Under the pieces are notes generated by a model. The model was given only the letters and a program-made list of their open reading frames with translations, made no database searches and was not told the origin of the DNA. From Propionibacteriaceae bacterium (lineage in GTDB: Bacteria; Actinomycetota; Actinomycetes; Propionibacteriales; Propionibacteriaceae), in NCBI GenBank assembly GCA_031282235.1, contig JAITED010000206.1, forward strand, positions 1 through 7,527: a DNA stretch of 7,527 nucleotides, read 5' to 3'. A program made the translations under genes and the position numbers. Positions 5,490 to 7,527 of the stretch are shown here, piece after piece (position 1 is the stretch's first letter; each line of letters begins with the position of its first letter).

Positions 5490-6512
5490 CTAGTTGAGTG
5501 TGACTAGCGGGGCTTCCCAAGCGGTGCGTACCATCTCGTCGATGGTGTGACGGTTTGCCCAGTCGATGTCGCGGGCGGCTAACTCGGCAGAGGCTACGAT
5601 ACGGGCGGGGTCACCTGCGCGGCGAGGGGCGATGGCCGGGGTGAAGTCGATGCCGGTGACGCGGCGGAAAGCATCCATAATCTGTTTTACGCTGGCACCG
5701 AGTCCCGAGCCGAGGTTATAAATTGGGGCTAGTTCCCTGCCGTCCATTAGGGCTTTGGCGGCAGCTACGTGGGAGCGCGCCAAATCGGCGACGTGTACGT
5801 AATCGCGCACACAGGTGCCATCTGGGGTTGGGTAGTCGTCACCGTTGATTCGGGGGGTTTCGCCAGCGCGTATTGCTGCAATGACTAGCGGAAATACGTT
5901 GTGAGGGCTGGTGTCATAAACCCCAGGCGCACCCGAACCCACCACGTTGAAGTAGCGCAGCGACACCGCCTTAAAGCTGGGGTCAGCGCGGGTGAGGTCG
6001 CGTAAAATCCACTCCCCTACCAGTTTTGACTCGCCGTAAGGTGATTCGGGGGTGGTGGGGGTGGTTTCGGTGACCAGTTCAACGCTGGGGGTGCCGTAGA
6101 CCCCCGCCGAGGACGAGAACACAAACTTGTTCACGCCCACGTTTTGCGCGGCGGTGAGTACGCTCACCATACCGGTAACGTTTTGGGTATACGTATGGAG
6201 CGGGCGTTGCATGGAAACTCCCGCGTATTTGAACCCGGCCAAATGGACGATGCCGCTCACCTGATGGTCAAGTAACACCTGCTCCACCAACTCTTGATTC
6301 ACCACCGAACACACCACTAGCGGAACCCCGGCAGGCACGAACTCGCGGTGCCCGCTGGACAGGTCATCCAACACCACCGGGCGAATACCCGCAGCTAGAA
6401 AAGCTCGCACGATGTGCGCTCCGATGTATCCGGCTCCCCCGGCGACCAGCCAGCACGGGGTGGCGGTGGCGGTGTCGGACTCACCGGGTTGGGGAACTTC
6501 ATGGTTTGACAT
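5490..6512 (-). CDS. galE: UDP-glucose 4-epimerase
   Basis: Cytoplasmic NAD-dependent short-chain dehydrogenase-type epimerase that interconverts UDP-glucose and UDP-galactose; 340 residues from the chosen start, close to the usual 330-340. Seen in order: Rossmann NAD motif GGAGYIG (25-31), DDLSSGH (49-55), HLAGFKYAGVS (90-100), catalytic Ser in FSSSAGVYG (132-140), catalytic YGESK (Tyr159, Lys163), RYFNVVGSG (187-195), CVRDYVHVADLA (234-245) and YNLGSG (265-270). The ATG at 6512 is preferred because AGG at 6519-6521 lies 6 bases upstream. An in-frame ATG at 6551 (13 more residues) starts only 4 bases after the upstream stop but lacks a visible ribosome site; one at 6611 would overlap the upstream gene. 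It follows the uridylyltransferase gene, so the pair likely makes UDP-glucose, then UDP-galactose. Other UDP-hexose epimerase specificities cannot be excluded. Confidence 0.92.
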   Translation of the reverse strand: MSNHEVPQPGESDTATATPCWLVAGGAGYIGAHIVRAFLAAGIRPVVLDDLSSGHREFVPAGVPLVVCSVVNQELVEQVLLDHQVSGIVHLAGFKYAGVSMQRPLHTYTQNVTGMVSVLTAAQNVGVNKFVFSSSAGVYGTPSVELVTETTPTTPESPYGESKLVGEWILRDLTRADPSFKAVSLRYFNVVGSGAPGVYDTSPHNVFPLVIAAIRAGETPRINGDDYPTPDGTCVRDYVHVADLARSHVAAAKALMDGRELAPIYNLGSGLGASVKQIMDAFRRVTGIDFTPAIAPRRAGDPARIVASAELAARDIDWANRHTIDEMVRTAWEAPLVTLN

Positions 6513-6518
6513 CTGAGA

Positions 6519-6521
6519 CCT
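6519..6521 (-). promoter_or_regulatory. Short Shine-Dalgarno core deciding the galE start
   Basis: Read on the minus strand, the sequence before the ATG at 6512 is AAGGTCAGGTCTCAG. The second AGG is 6 bases from the start codon. No comparable purine-rich site precedes the alternative ATG at 6551. Confidence 0.5.
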
Positions 6522-6555
6522 GACCTTATCTGATAACGTTTCGCGGTTCATTTCG

Positions 6556-7527
6556 CTAACTGAGCACCGTCCCGGAGGGGATATTACCGCCAGATTCGCC
6601 CAACTCCACATCGCCCAGCACGCTCACATCGGAACCGAAACTCCAATCGCCGCACACGGTTAGCGACGCGGCCTGCTGCAACTTCAAACTGTGGGGCATA
6701 CGCTGCTCAAAATCGCGTATCAAGGTGTAATACGGGTTCAGTTTGATAACGGGGTTTTGCGCCACCACTGCGCGGGGAATGCCGTCCGCTCCCCAGTCGT
6801 AAACATCGGAGCGCAACAGCACCAGTTCGGTAGTGGTCTTGACGGGCACGAAACGACTGCGGGGAACCGCCACCACAGTTGCGTTATCAAACACTTCGAT
6901 AGCTGCACCCATCGCGGACTCAATCTGCACCACCCGCGGGCTGGAACTGTCAGCGGGGTCAACGGGTTTTACGTTACGAATCAGCGGCAGCCCCAATACG
7001 CCGCCCGTTTCGCTCAGTTTTGCCAACAACGCTTCCAAATCAAACCAGAGGTTGTTGGTGTGGGTGAACGGGTGTAGCGCGGAATCGGTGAAGTATTTCA
7101 TCTCGTCAGGGGCGGTTTGGGCGGTCTCGCGCAGTATCAAACGCCCATCTGCACGGCGGCGCACGATGTGCCCCCCTTTAAGATCCATCGGGGTACGCCG
7201 GGTGATTTCGGCAGCATACGGCGCGCCGCTGCGGGCAAACCATCCCGCTAACGCCGGGTTCGGGGCGGCCCCCAGATTGTCGGAGTTGGATACGCTGGCG
7301 TAACGGAAACCGGCTTTGATTAGGGATTCCAGCATCCCAGAATCGAACAGTGTTGGGTACAGGTCACCGTGGCCGGGCGGGCACCACTCCAACTGCGGAT
7401 TATCCGGCCAAACCGCCGGGGTCAAATCCGCTTGCCACAACTTCGGTTCTTGGCTTTGCAACATGTCCAACGCCATCCCCGCCACCGGCAGCGTGGGATA
7501 GTTCGCTAGGGCAGCCAAACAATCAGC
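6556..7527 (-). CDS. UTP-glucose-1-phosphate uridylyltransferase (UDPGP family), C-terminal part, 5' end outside window
   Basis: The frame is open to the window edge (ADCLAALANY...), so the last 323 residues are present; the family is typically around 450, so the N-terminal nucleotide-binding part is missing. The enzyme makes UDP-glucose from UTP and glucose-1-phosphate. Landmarks in fragment numbering: EWCPPGHGD (47-55), VSNSDNLGA (79-87), MDLKGGH (114-120), THTNNLWFDL (155-164), IESAMGAAIEVF (202-213) and PRSRFVPVKTT (222-232), where Lys230 is probably a substrate contact. It ends in a beta-helix-like tail (about 288-322; VCGDWSFGSDVSVLGDVELG). This is the eukaryote-like UDPGP fold common in actinobacteria such as bifidobacteria, not the bacterial GalU type. 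The stop at 6556 lies 43 bases before the preferred galE start, so the two are probably co-transcribed. A related pyrophosphorylase acting on UDP-GlcNAc is a less likely alternative. Confidence 0.9.
   Translation of the reverse strand, partial: ADCLAALANYPTLPVAGMALDMLQSQEPKLWQADLTPAVWPDNPQLEWCPPGHGDLYPTLFDSGMLESLIKAGFRYASVSNSDNLGAAPNPALAGWFARSGAPYAAEITRRTPMDLKGGHIVRRRADGRLILRETAQTAPDEMKYFTDSALHPFTHTNNLWFDLEALLAKLSETGGVLGLPLIRNVKPVDPADSSSPRVVQIESAMGAAIEVFDNATVVAVPRSRFVPVKTTTELVLLRSDVYDWGADGIPRAVVAQNPVIKLNPYYTLIRDFEQRMPHSLKLQQAASLTVCGDWSFGSDVSVLGDVELGESGGNIPSGTVLS

Noticed and set aside
6526..6536. Palindrome TTATCTGATAA upstream of galE
   Set aside because: Only 11 bases, one copy, no known operator match; it may be chance and could lie in coding sequence if galE starts at 6551.
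6691..7303. Plus-strand open frames opposite the uridylyltransferase gene
   Set aside because: They are opposite a gene with strong family motifs, lack ribosome sites or recognisable domains, and read as shadow frames.
1..7527. Search for tRNA, rRNA, CRISPR, IS ends and attachment sites
   Set aside because: No cloverleaf, regularly spaced repeats, transposase motifs or terminal inverted repeats were seen; the window is almost fully coding.

Overview
The window looks like a chromosomal segment of a high-G+C Gram-positive bacterium (Actinomycetota). Three things point there. It carries the 'anchored repeat' type of metal-family ABC transporter with companion surface proteins, a system known from actinobacteria. 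It has a secreted actinobacterial-style lytic transglycosylase. It has a UDPGP-family UTP-glucose-1-phosphate uridylyltransferase next to galE. I cannot name the genus; an Actinomycetaceae-like organism is a guess.

Left block, plus strand, 1-5459: six genes packed as one apparent operon. It opens inside the 3' end of a membrane-tethered surface protein with a choice-of-anchor M / anchored-repeat domain (2-427). Then come a lipoprotein substrate-binding protein of the ZnuA/TroA family with a domain insert of about 220 residues (427-2022), a second membrane-tethered protein with the same domain (2050-3081), the ATPase (3078-3830), the ABC-3 family permease (3827-4675) and a secreted lytic transglycosylase (4665-5459). 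Junctions are TAATG, a 27-base gap with a good Shine-Dalgarno site, ATGA, ATGA and an 11-base overlap, so strong co-translation is expected. The operon promoter lies left of the window.

Right block, minus strand, 5490-7527: the C-terminal two thirds of UTP-glucose-1-phosphate uridylyltransferase followed by UDP-glucose 4-epimerase (galE). Together they turn glucose-1-phosphate into UDP-glucose and UDP-galactose for sugar metabolism or envelope glycans. This block converges on the transporter block across a 30-base gap.

How the left block may work: two membrane-tethered surface proteins and the lipoprotein share one domain. The family has been interpreted as a relay that passes a ligand from outer receptors to the substrate-binding protein and then the permease. 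The lipoprotein keeps a His-His-His-Asp metal site of the zinc type. The most interesting observation is that its insert holds the two halves of the shared domain in reversed order relative to the neighbouring surface protein, and sits where zinc-binding relatives carry a histidine-rich loop. No RNA genes, mobile elements, CRISPR arrays or long DNA repeats were seen, and no stretch over 300 bases lacks a gene.
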